Source of the DNA: Collinsella sp. 4_8_47FAA
GTDB taxonomy: Bacteria > Actinomycetota > Coriobacteriia > Coriobacteriales > Coriobacteriaceae
Direction: 5' to 3'
Assembly (NCBI RefSeq): GCF_000763055.1
Contig: NZ_KN214134.1
Location: 393,310-432,396 of the forward strand
DNA length: 39,087 nucleotides
Shown here in pieces: positions 20,850-28,290 of this stretch. The position numbers and the translations under genes were made by a program. Under the pieces are notes generated by a model. It was not told the origin of the DNA. It did not search any database and worked only from the letters and a program-made list of their open reading frames with translations. The stretch's first letter is position 1. Every line of letters starts with the position of its first letter.

Positions 20850-22088
20850 ATGACAAAAGGCGATAGGCAAGCGTTCGAGGTGCCCGATCGGCTCTTTGAA
20901 TACGTGAGGTCGGTCGTCGACAACCGCGCGCTTGCAACGGTGCTGCTCTTTTTGCTGAGCCTGCTGCTGATTGGCATCGACAACATCGTCGGAATCTTGG
21001 CGGTGCTGCTTGTCGGCTTTTTGCTGATCGATCGATTTGAGATCGTGTGCCGCTGCGTGGTGATTGGCGGCGCCGCGTGGGCCATGACGTTGGCGATTGG
21101 CGCCATGGCGCTCGGCGGCATCGAAGGGCCGGTGCTGTTCGATGCCGGCTTTGTATTCAACATGCTTGGCTTTGTGCTGGCGCTTGCCGCGTGCGTGCTG
21201 TTCTTGTGTGGCCGCGCCCTGTACTACCAGGGCTACGAGCAGGGCGAGCAGCATGCCGATTGTGTGCTGGCCGCTCGTATTCAAGATCGCCTGATCGATC
21301 ACCCCGACACCTGGGATAACATCGACGGCGACTTCTTGGAGGTCGAGGGCGCCCTTAACCGCGTGCGTGACCGTGAGCGCAAGGTGCAGCAAGCTCTGCG
21401 TGACGAGTCGCATCGCAAGGACGATTTGGTCACGTACTTGGCACATGACCTACGCACCCCGCTTGCCAGTGTGGTGGGCTATCTTTCGCTGCTGCAAGAG
21501 GCTCCCGAGCTGCCGGTTGAGCAACGTGCGCACTTTACGGGCGTGGCGCTCGACAAGGCGCACCGGCTCGATACGCTCATCGAAGAGTTCTTCGATATCA
21601 CGCGCTTTGACTTCCACGATATCGTGCTCACGCGCGGCTATGTTGATCTGGGGTTGCTGCTGGCTCAGGTGACTGACGAGTTCTATCCCATCCTCAACGA
21701 GCAGCATAAGGAAGTCCAAGTTGATATTCGCGAGGACCTGACGGTGCTCGTGGATGGCGACAAAATGGCTCGCGTGTTCAACAACATCATGAAAAACGCT
21801 ATTGCCTATAGCTATGAGGGCTCGACCATCACGATCGAGGCCAGACGCCGGGACGGCGGTGGCGTGCGCGTGCGCTTTATCAATCAGGGCGATCCCATCC
21901 CTGAGGCAAAGCTCAAGGTGATCTTTGAGAAGTTCTATCGCCTGGATGCGGCGCGTGCGACCAATCGCGGCGGCGCTGGACTGGGGCTTGCCATCGCCAA
22001 GGAGATCGTATGCGCGCACGGCGGTACCGTTGCATGTGAATCGACGCCCGAACACACGATATTCACCATCGAGCTGCCCGCCGCATAG
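20850..22088 (+). CDS. VanS-like sensor histidine kinase
   Basis: The 412-aa kinase has several N-terminal membrane helices (residues about 25-125, for example ALATVLLFLLSLLLIGI and GFVFNMLGFVLALAACVLF) with little extracellular sequence. The dimerisation helix is VTYLAHDLRTPLASVVGYLS with His199. The ATPase domain has the N-box NNIMKNAIAYS and G-box GGAGLGLAIAKEI. The region around His199 matches VanS strongly. Four or so membrane helices and the absence of a large sensor domain suggest it senses within the membrane. ATG 20850 is favoured. Confidence 0.9.
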   Translation: MTKGDRQAFEVPDRLFEYVRSVVDNRALATVLLFLLSLLLIGIDNIVGILAVLLVGFLLIDRFEIVCRCVVIGGAAWAMTLAIGAMALGGIEGPVLFDAGFVFNMLGFVLALAACVLFLCGRALYYQGYEQGEQHADCVLAARIQDRLIDHPDTWDNIDGDFLEVEGALNRVRDRERKVQQALRDESHRKDDLVTYLAHDLRTPLASVVGYLSLLQEAPELPVEQRAHFTGVALDKAHRLDTLIEEFFDITRFDFHDIVLTRGYVDLGLLLAQVTDEFYPILNEQHKEVQVDIREDLTVLVDGDKMARVFNNIMKNAIAYSYEGSTITIEARRRDGGGVRVRFINQGDPIPEAKLKVIFEKFYRLDAARATNRGGAGLGLAIAKEIVCAHGGTVACESTPEHTIFTIELPAA

Positions 22089-22109
22089 CCAGTGTGCCCT
22101 TACAAACAC

Positions 22110-22136
22110 TTGACAATGCGCTCACGTGCATATGAG
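22110..22136 (+). promoter_or_regulatory. Possible promoter of pstB
   Basis: A perfect TTGACA at 22110-22115 is followed after 15 nt by TATGAG. The spacing is short, so the -10 is uncertain. Confidence 0.35.
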
Positions 22137-22191
22137 CCGCGATTCCTACTATCGATACTGCTGAATTGATATTGATGTGGAGGTATGCGGT

Positions 22192-23067
22192 ATGACGGCT
22201 GCTGCGGCTGTGGAGCCCACGGAGCTTGAAGAACTCATGAAAGCGCAGGCCGAGGCCGCGCACGAGCGCGAGGTTGGGGATGCGACTCGCCCCACGGCAG
22301 AGGATCTTGCCGCCTCGCCGACGCGAATCGATGTTGAGGGCCTCGACCTGTTCTATGGCGACCACCATGCGCTCAAGGACGTGAATATCAAGATCCGCGA
22401 CAAGCAGATTACCTCGTTCATCGGGCCTTCGGGCTGCGGAAAGTCCACGTTGCTGCGCTGCTTTAACCGCATGAACGACGGCATCAAGGACTGCCGCATC
22501 GAGGGCAAGATTGCGCTCGATGGTCAAGATATCCTGGGCGACTACGACATCTGCCGCCTTCGCCAGCGCGTGGGCATGGTGTTCCAGCGCCCCAACCCGT
22601 TTCCCATGAGCATCTACGACAACGTCGCGTATGGTCCGCGCGGTATGGGTGTGCGCGATCGCGCTGCGCTGGATGAGCTGGTCGAGGACTCCCTTCGTCG
22701 CGCTGCGCTATGGGATGAGGTCAAGGACAAGCTCAAAGAGTCGGGTCTGGGTCTTTCGGGCGGCCAGCAGCAGCGTCTGTGCATCGCCCGCGCACTTGCC
22801 GTGCAGCCCGACATTCTGCTGATGGACGAGCCGACCTCGGCACTCGACCCTGTGTCGACGCTGGTGGTGGAGCAGCTGGCCTGCGAGCTCAAAGAGACCT
22901 GCACGCTCGTGGTCGTTACGCACAATATGCAGCAGGCGGCGCGTATCTCCGATTCGGTCGCATTCTTTTTGCTGGGTGAGCTGGTGGAGCACGCGCCCAC
23001 CGCGCAACTCTTCAAGAATCCGACCGATCCGCGCACGGCGGATTATTTGACGGGGCGTTTTGGCTGA
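22192..23067 (+). CDS. pstB: Phosphate ABC transporter ATP-binding protein PstB
   Basis: The 291-aa ATPase has Walker [10 protein letters not shown] (residues 78-86), signature LSGGQQQR, and Walker B with [12 protein letters not shown]. Around them are PstB-specific features: [39 protein letters not shown] and the closing [16 protein letters not shown]. PstB energises high-affinity phosphate uptake. It has an unusual N-terminal addition of about 43 residues, acidic and Ala-rich, before the ABC domain. Start ATG 22192 follows GTGGAGG. The membrane subunits PstA/PstC and the binding protein PstS are not adjacent; PhoB/PhoR-like genes follow. Confidence 0.94.
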   Translation: MTAAAAVEPTELEELMKAQAEAAHEREVGDATRPTAEDLAASPTRIDVEGLDLFYGDHHALKDVNIKIRDKQITSFIGPSGCGKSTLLRCFNRMNDGIKDCRIEGKIALDGQDILGDYDICRLRQRVGMVFQRPNPFPMSIYDNVAYGPRGMGVRDRAALDELVEDSLRRAALWDEVKDKLKESGLGLSGGQQQRLCIARALAVQPDILLMDEPTSALDPVSTLVVEQLACELKETCTLVVVTHNMQQAARISDSVAFFLLGELVEHAPTAQLFKNPTDPRTADYLTGRFG

Positions 23068-23131
23068 TACCATCTAGTGAAGGTACCTTTAGGGTTAAGA
23101 TGCGGTCATGCCGGCCGCAAAGGGGTTCAAC

Positions 23132-23860
23132 ATGATCTATTACGTCGAGGACGATGACAACATCAGGGATTTGACGGTCTATGCGCTGCGCAAGCAGGGG
23201 ATTGAGGCCGAAGGCTTTTCGTGCGACGGTGAGTTTAAGGCTGCCGTGGCGCGACGGGTACCCGATGCCGTCCTGCTCGACATCATGCTGCCCGATACCG
23301 ATGGCTTGGCGATTATGCGTCGACTGCGTGCCGATCGCCTGACGGCGACGGTGCCCATCATGATGCTTACCGCCAAGGATACCGAGCTCGACAAGGTGAT
23401 GGCGCTCGATGGCGGTGCCGACGATTACCTGACTAAACCGTTTTCGCTCATGGAGCTCGCCAGCCGCTGCCGCGCACTGCTGCGTCGCGGCGGCATGGTC
23501 AAACAGGCAAGCGATGTGCTCAGCGTGGGCGACATTGTGCTCTCGCCCAGCCATCGTGAGGTGACCGTTGCCGGCGAGTCGCTTAAGCTCACCCTGCGCG
23601 AGTTCGACCTGCTCGAGTACCTCATGCGCAAGCCCGGCGTGGTCTTTACCCGCGAGTCGTTGCTGCAGAGCGTGTGGGGCTGGGACTTCGACGGCGGTTC
23701 GCGCACTGTTGACGTGCACGTGCAGACGCTTCGCCAAAAACTGGGCGAGCATGCCAGCGCCATCGAGACCGTGCGCGGCGTGGGCTACCGCTTGGCCGAG
23801 CCTTCTGCCGGTGATGGTGCCGAAGGTGACGTCACCGCGGCCACCGCATCGGAGGAGTAA
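23132..23860 (+). CDS. PhoB/RegX3-like response regulator
   Basis: The 242-aa OmpR-family regulator has a receiver with Asp50 (AVLLDIMLPDTDG) and Lys in DDYLTKPFSLMELASR, then a winged helix (LKLTLREFDLLEYLMRKPGV, VRGVGYRLAE). ATG 23132 is chosen because AAAGGGG lies just upstream; an upstream ATG adds MPAAKGFN. The position after pstB and before a kinase supports phosphate-starvation control. The kinase starts 3 nt after its stop. Confidence 0.88.
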   Translation: MIYYVEDDDNIRDLTVYALRKQGIEAEGFSCDGEFKAAVARRVPDAVLLDIMLPDTDGLAIMRRLRADRLTATVPIMMLTAKDTELDKVMALDGGADDYLTKPFSLMELASRCRALLRRGGMVKQASDVLSVGDIVLSPSHREVTVAGESLKLTLREFDLLEYLMRKPGVVFTRESLLQSVWGWDFDGGSRTVDVHVQTLRQKLGEHASAIETVRGVGYRLAEPSAGDGAEGDVTAATASEE

Positions 23861-23863
23861 CCC

Positions 23864-25288
23864 GTGGTCTTCGCCCCCCAGGGAAAACATACGCTGTCGC
23901 ACCGCGTTTTTGTGACGATCTTTGTCTGCGCCATGGCGGTTATCGTGGCGTTTACGGTGCTGGGTGCGTTCTTTGTGCAAAACACCTTGGCGGATGCCAC
24001 GAGTGCCAATCTGGCGCAGGAAACCGAGCTCATTGCTGCCGCCCTCGACGAGCAGCAGGAGCCCATCCCGTTCTTGCGTAGCCTCGATCGCGAGGACTTG
24101 CGCATCACGCTGATTAACAAGGATGGATCGGTTGCCTACGACAACGAGGCGTCGCCTTCCACACTGCCCAACCATGGCGATCGCCCCGAGGTCATCGAGG
24201 CCTTTGAGAATGGTTCGGGTTCCGCGGAGCGCGCAAGCTTTACGCTCGACGAGATTATGCTGTATCGCGCCGTCGCCCTTGATAACGGCCAGGTTGTCCG
24301 CTTGGCGCAGGCCCAGCCTGGCGTTGCGGCGATTTTGCTGTCGATGGTGGCGCCGATGCTGCTTATCGCAGCAGCGGGCGCGGTACTCTCGTTTTTTATG
24401 GCGCGCCGCGAGTCCCGTGCCATCATCGCGCCGTTGCAAGAGGTGGATTTGGACCACCCACGCCGTAGCTATGAGCACGCCTATGCCGAGATGGTCCCCA
24501 TGCTTGAGCGTATCGAGTCGCAGCGCCAGGAACTCAAGCGCCAAATGGCGGTGCTAGCGGACAACGACCGTATGCGCCGCGAGTTCACGGCGAATATCAC
24601 CCATGAGCTCAAGACGCCGCTTACGGCGATTTCGGGCTATGCCGAGCTCATCGCAAACGGTATGGTCGAGGGCGAGGGCGACCTGCGCAACTTTGGCGGT
24701 CGCATCTATCGCGAGGCGGGCCGCTTGGCAGCGCTTGTCAACGATATCCTTACGCTGTCTAACTTGGACGAGGCCGAGCGTGCAACTGAGGGCGAGGCGG
24801 TGCCCATTGGTTCCACGGAGCCTATTGAGCTCTCGCGTGCCATCTACGCGGTTGAGCAGCGTCTTGAACAGGTCGCCCGTCAGGCGAATGTGACGATAAG
24901 TCATGAGACCAAGCCTGTGGTCATCGAAGGCGTGTCGCGCTTGATTGACGAGCTCATCTATAATCTGGCGAGCAACGCCATCCGCTACAATCGACCCGGC
25001 GGTGCGGTTACGCTGCAGTGCGGCACCAACGACGAAGGCCATCCGTTCCTTGCGGTCGCCGACACGGGAATCGGTATCGCGCCTGAAGAACAGGGCAAGG
25101 TATTTGAGCGGTTCTATCGCGTGGACAAGAGTAGGTCCAAGGCGCGCGGCGGAACCGGTCTGGGGCTTGCAATTGTCAAGCATGCGGCCCTGTATCATCA
25201 CGCCACGCTCGATCTGTCGAGCGAGTTGGGCGTGGGAACCACCATTACGGTGACGTTTCCCATACGGCAGGACGAGCCATTCGCATAG
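23864..25288 (+). CDS. PhoR-like sensor histidine kinase
   Basis: This 474-aa kinase starts with GTG behind GGAGGAG. Two membrane helices (about residues 15-42 and 145-175) frame an extracytoplasmic sensor region. The phosphoacceptor is His247 in HELKTPLTAISGYAELI. The N-box LIYNLASNAIRYN, G1 VADTGIGIAPEEQ and G2 GGTGLGLAIVKHAA are intact. YcbM/PhoR-like proteins in Gram-positives share this layout. Pairing with the upstream regulator is clear; the phosphate role rests on the pstB neighbour. Confidence 0.9.
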   Translation: MVFAPQGKHTLSHRVFVTIFVCAMAVIVAFTVLGAFFVQNTLADATSANLAQETELIAAALDEQQEPIPFLRSLDREDLRITLINKDGSVAYDNEASPSTLPNHGDRPEVIEAFENGSGSAERASFTLDEIMLYRAVALDNGQVVRLAQAQPGVAAILLSMVAPMLLIAAAGAVLSFFMARRESRAIIAPLQEVDLDHPRRSYEHAYAEMVPMLERIESQRQELKRQMAVLADNDRMRREFTANITHELKTPLTAISGYAELIANGMVEGEGDLRNFGGRIYREAGRLAALVNDILTLSNLDEAERATEGEAVPIGSTEPIELSRAIYAVEQRLEQVARQANVTISHETKPVVIEGVSRLIDELIYNLASNAIRYNRPGGAVTLQCGTNDEGHPFLAVADTGIGIAPEEQGKVFERFYRVDKSRSKARGGTGLGLAIVKHAALYHHATLDLSSELGVGTTITVTFPIRQDEPFA

Positions 25289-25313
25289 CGATACAACATA
25301 GATATTGATGCAG

Positions 25314-25346
25314 ACGCCGCATTTGACTTTCGGGTGCGGCGTTGTT
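25314..25346 (+). terminator. Intrinsic terminator after the PhoR-like gene
   Basis: ACGCCGCA (25314-25321) pairs with TGCGGCGT (25335-25342); the T-run is interrupted by G (TTGTTGT). Confidence 0.65.
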
Positions 25347-25407
25347 GTGCAATTTTACGATTGCTTCCGACATTTTTACAGGAGAGCCTGTTTCTTATGT
25401 ATAGAGT

Positions 25408-25436
25408 TTGGTCTCGGTAAAAAGATGCGATAACAT
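25408..25436 (+). promoter_or_regulatory. Possible promoter of the polysaccharide module
   Basis: TTGGTC, a 17-nt spacer and TAACAT lie about 47 nt before the first gene. Confidence 0.4.
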
Positions 25437-25483
25437 ACGGACAGTTTTGTCAATCCGAACTGGGGAAATGAAAGGCAAGCTGC

Positions 25484-26140
25484 ATGACCCTTCTCGAACT
25501 GTTCCAGCTGCTGAAGAAGCACCTTCAGCTGGTCATCACCCTTCCGGTGGTCTGCGCGATCGCCATGGGCATCGTGTCCTTCGTTGCGATGGACAACACC
25601 TATACCGCGACGACGAGCATGTACATTCTCGCCAAGACCGACGATAGCGGTCAGATGAGCTACAACGATCTCTCGGCGAGTCAGATGCTTTCCAACGATA
25701 TCGCCACGCTGCTGGATAGCGATAGCGTTAAGAGCGGCGCAGCCAATGAACTGGGCCTCACCGATCTGGATGACTACAAGGTGTCTGTTTCCTCCGAGAC
25801 CACCACGCGTGTCATTACGCTTTCGGTTACCGGCACCGATGCCAAGGAGACGGCTAAGGTCGCAAAGGCCATGGCCAGCTCGGTGAGTACGGTCGCTCAG
25901 AACGTCGGCGCTGCCCAGAGCATCAACGTTATCGACGAGGCTAAGACTCCCGAAGTCCCCAGCGGCCCCAAGCGTATGCTGTACGTTGCTGTCGCGTTCC
26001 TCGCGGGCATCTTTATCGCAGTTGCCTATGTCGTTTTGGCAGACATGCTCAACACCCGCATCCGCGGTGCCGAAGAGGCAGAAGAGCTCCTGGGCATTCC
26101 CGTTGTTGGCCGAATTCCGGCTATGAAAGGTGGTAAATAG
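25484..26140 (+). CDS. Polysaccharide co-polymerase / BY-kinase activator (YveK/CpsC-type)
   Basis: The 218-aa protein has the Wzz-type layout: a membrane helix near the start (LVITLPVVCAIAMGIVSFV), an extracytoplasmic domain opening with YTATTSMYIL, and a second helix near the end (MLYVAVAFLAGIFIAVAYVV) preceded by the Pro-rich KTPEVPSGPKR. In Gram-positives this protein activates the separate tyrosine kinase encoded next, which here starts 2 nt downstream. Its C-terminal tail (RGAEEAEELLGIPVVGRIPA) is typical. It probably controls chain length or export of a surface polysaccharide. Confidence 0.92.
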   Translation: MTLLELFQLLKKHLQLVITLPVVCAIAMGIVSFVAMDNTYTATTSMYILAKTDDSGQMSYNDLSASQMLSNDIATLLDSDSVKSGAANELGLTDLDDYKVSVSSETTTRVITLSVTGTDAKETAKVAKAMASSVSTVAQNVGAAQSINVIDEAKTPEVPSGPKRMLYVAVAFLAGIFIAVAYVVLADMLNTRIRGAEEAEELLGIPVVGRIPAMKGGK

Positions 26141-26142
26141 GC

Positions 26143-26880
26143 ATGGCTAAGGCAAAGAACACCGATAAGCTCGTTGTACAGAATGCCGCCAAGACCCTTC
26201 TGGCCAACATCCGCTTTGCGAGCGTGGACGACCCCATTCGCACCATCACCGTTACGTCCTCGATTCCCAACGAGGGCAAGTCTACGGTTTCCATCAACCT
26301 TGCCCAGGCTATCGCCACCAGCGGCAAGAGCGTCCTGCTGGTCGAGGCTGATATGCGTCGCAGGTCCCTTGCCGATATGCTTGGCGTCCGCTCCCGCGGC
26401 GGACTCTATGCAGTCCTTTCCGAGCAGGTTTCTATTGACCAGGCGATTGTCGAGACGGGGCAGAAGAACTTCTACTTCCTCGATGCCGAGCCGCATATTC
26501 CCAATCCTGCCGACATCATCGTCTCTCACCGCTTTGCCAAGCTGGTAAAGGCACTGTCCGCCAAGTTCCAGTACGTTATCTTTGATGCTCCCCCGGTCGG
26601 CACCTTCATCGATGCTGCCGAGATCGCAAGTCTGACCGACGGTGCGCTTTTTGTCGTGCGTGAGGATTTCACCAAGCGCGAGGAGGCGCTCAACGCCATC
26701 GGTCAGCTTAAGAAGTCCGAGAAGGTCAAGCTCATCGGTACCGTTATGAACTACTGCGAGACCGAGACCAGCGAGTACTACTACTCCTACTACACCAAGG
26801 ACGGTAAGAAGGTGAAGAAGGGCTCCGACGATCAGGGGACTTCCAAAAAGGGCATCTTCACCAACCGAGCAAACGTTTAG
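26143..26880 (+). CDS. Bacterial tyrosine kinase (CpsD/YwqD-type)
   Basis: The 245-aa BY-kinase has Walker A SSIPNEGKST (residues 39-48), Walker A' VLLVEADMRRR (64-74) and Walker B FDAPP. Its C-terminal tyrosine cluster SEYYYSYY (210-217) is the site of autophosphorylation in this family. It works with the co-polymerase upstream and is countered by the phosphatase downstream. The three genes are tightly spaced and read as one operon. Confidence 0.94.
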   Translation: MAKAKNTDKLVVQNAAKTLLANIRFASVDDPIRTITVTSSIPNEGKSTVSINLAQAIATSGKSVLLVEADMRRRSLADMLGVRSRGGLYAVLSEQVSIDQAIVETGQKNFYFLDAEPHIPNPADIIVSHRFAKLVKALSAKFQYVIFDAPPVGTFIDAAEIASLTDGALFVVREDFTKREEALNAIGQLKKSEKVKLIGTVMNYCETETSEYYYSYYTKDGKKVKKGSDDQGTSKKGIFTNRANV

Positions 26881-26897
26881 TTGATTAAGGCTGACCT

Positions 26898-27548
26898 ATG
26901 CGTGACATTCATTGCCATATCTTGCCGGGTGTAGACGACGGCGCCGCCGATCTCGATGAGAGCTTGGCGATGCTCGAGGCTGCCAAGCGGGCCGGTGTAA
27001 CCAGAATCGTTTGCACTCCTCACTGCCGTGATCCCTATTTTGATTACGACAAGATGTGGGATGCCTTTGAGCTGCTGCGTGATAACGCTGACGGTTTTCC
27101 GCTCCAGATGGGCTTCGAGGTCAACCATCGAAAGCTCGTTGAGCTTGGTATCGATGCCGCGGAGCACTTGCATTTCGATGGGACCAACGAGTTTCTGCTC
27201 GAACTTTCGACGCATGCCGATGCGTATGCGTTTAGAGAGTACGAGAACACGATTTACGATTTGCAGTGCCGTGGCTACCAGGTGATCATCGCTCATCCTG
27301 AGCGCTATCGTGCGGTTCAAAAGGATGTAAGCGTGGCGGAGCGTCTGGTCGATATGGGCTGCAAGCTGCAGGCTTCGGCGGACTTTATTGCCGGCGGTCG
27401 CTTTGGTCGCGAGAAAAAGCCGGCACAGCGCCTGTTCGATCAGAACCTGTACAGCTTCATCGCGAGCGATGCCCATAACGTGGGTCATTACGACTGCCTG
27501 GCGAAGGCTCGCGCGAAGTTTAGCGTACGCGGAGCTCATTTTCGCTAA
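26898..27548 (+). CDS. PHP-domain tyrosine phosphatase (CpsB/YwqE-type)
   Basis: The 216-aa metal-dependent phosphatase starts MRDIHCHILPGVDDGA, with the metal ligands His5 and His7, and continues with VCTPHCRDPY, IIAHPERY and FIASDAHN. Members remove phosphate from BY-kinase tyrosines and need manganese. It completes a kinase-activator-phosphatase module. No glycosyltransferase, flippase or polymerase gene follows; the next gene is an unrelated GNAT protein. Confidence 0.94.
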   Translation: MRDIHCHILPGVDDGAADLDESLAMLEAAKRAGVTRIVCTPHCRDPYFDYDKMWDAFELLRDNADGFPLQMGFEVNHRKLVELGIDAAEHLHFDGTNEFLLELSTHADAYAFREYENTIYDLQCRGYQVIIAHPERYRAVQKDVSVAERLVDMGCKLQASADFIAGGRFGREKKPAQRLFDQNLYSFIASDAHNVGHYDCLAKARAKFSVRGAHFR

Positions 27549-27587
27549 AATCTGTCCCTAACGTTCGCATTGAATGAAAGGGCAGCC

Positions 27588-28088
27588 ATGGATATCCAAC
27601 TTAAGACGGGATGCTTTGATGACGCGGCGTTGGTGCGCCGCGTCGTTTTTATGGACGAGCAGGGCTACGAGAATGAGTTCGACGCTATCGACGAGGATCC
27701 AAACTGCATTCATGTGACGCTCTATGTAGACGGCGAGCTTGCCGGTTGCTCGCGCGTGTTTCCCGAAGAGCTTGAGCGCGTGGCTGACGCAGAGGCCCCG
27801 GTGTTGCCGGCATGCGACATGGACGAAGGCGTTGCGGCGGGGGAGACCTACATTATGGGGCGCGTCGCCGTGCTGCCGGCTATGCGTCGTCGCGGACTGG
27901 CGAGTGCGATCGTGGAGACCAGTGCTTCGTGTGCACGCGATGCCGGCGCCAAGCTTATTAAGCTGCATGCGCAGGAATACGTGCTGCCGCTCTATGTAAA
28001 GGCGGGCTACACGCAAATTGCCCCGGTAGATTACGAAGACGAGGGCCAGTCCCATGTCTGGATGGCCAAGCGCGTAGATGGCAGATAG
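27588..28088 (+). CDS. GNAT-family N-acetyltransferase
   Basis: The 166-aa protein resembles ElaA/GNAT proteins: VFMDEQGYENEFDAIDED is the acceptor-side start, RVAVLPAMRRRGLASAIV is the acetyl-CoA pyrophosphate loop (R-x-x-G-x-A type), and AQEYVLPLYVKAGYTQI is the C-terminal strand-helix. The acceptor is not predictable; VFMDEQG resembles families acting on small amines. ATG 27588 behind AAAGGG is preferred over an upstream in-frame ATG at 27570. Confidence 0.88.
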   Translation: MDIQLKTGCFDDAALVRRVVFMDEQGYENEFDAIDEDPNCIHVTLYVDGELAGCSRVFPEELERVADAEAPVLPACDMDEGVAAGETYIMGRVAVLPAMRRRGLASAIVETSASCARDAGAKLIKLHAQEYVLPLYVKAGYTQIAPVDYEDEGQSHVWMAKRVDGR

Positions 28089-28152
28089 GGACGTTCCTTT
28101 TCTGCCGGCAGCTGGGGACACTCCTTGGCAATTGACGCATTGGAGCGCTCGG

Positions 28153-28178
28153 ACATACAGTTTTTCGATTCCGTATGT
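28153..28178. promoter_or_regulatory. Inverted repeat in front of the htpG promoter
   Basis: ACATAC (28153-28158) and GTATGT (28173-28178) lie just upstream of a TATAAA box (28199-28204). It could be a repressor site for heat-shock control; it is not the CIRCE element. The -35 (TGTATA, 28176-28181) overlaps it. Confidence 0.3.
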
Positions 28179-28235
28179 ATATATGCGCGCTATTGGGTTA
28201 TAAAATCTAAGTCTGAACATAGCAGGTCTGCGATG

Positions 28236-28260
28236 CGGCTCGGGCAACCGGGCCGTTTTT
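28236..28260 (+). terminator. Terminator-like hairpin 30 nt before htpG
   Basis: An 8-bp stem (CGGCTCGG with CCGGGCCG, one T-G pair) with a GCAA loop is followed by five T. If the TATAAA box at 28199 is the htpG promoter, this hairpin is in its leader and could attenuate it. Otherwise it ends the GNAT transcript. Confidence 0.7.
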
Positions 28261-28290
28261 GCGGACGGGGGTAGCGCGAAAGGACTGCAC

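Noticed and set aside
18590-22088. Vancomycin resistance operon
   Set aside because: The regulators are Van-like but no D-Ala-D-Lac or D-Ala-D-Ser ligase, VanH or VanX gene is present.
28153-28178. CIRCE element before htpG
   Set aside because: The consensus TTAGCACTC-N9-GAGTGCTAA is absent; only a 6-bp inverted repeat is present.
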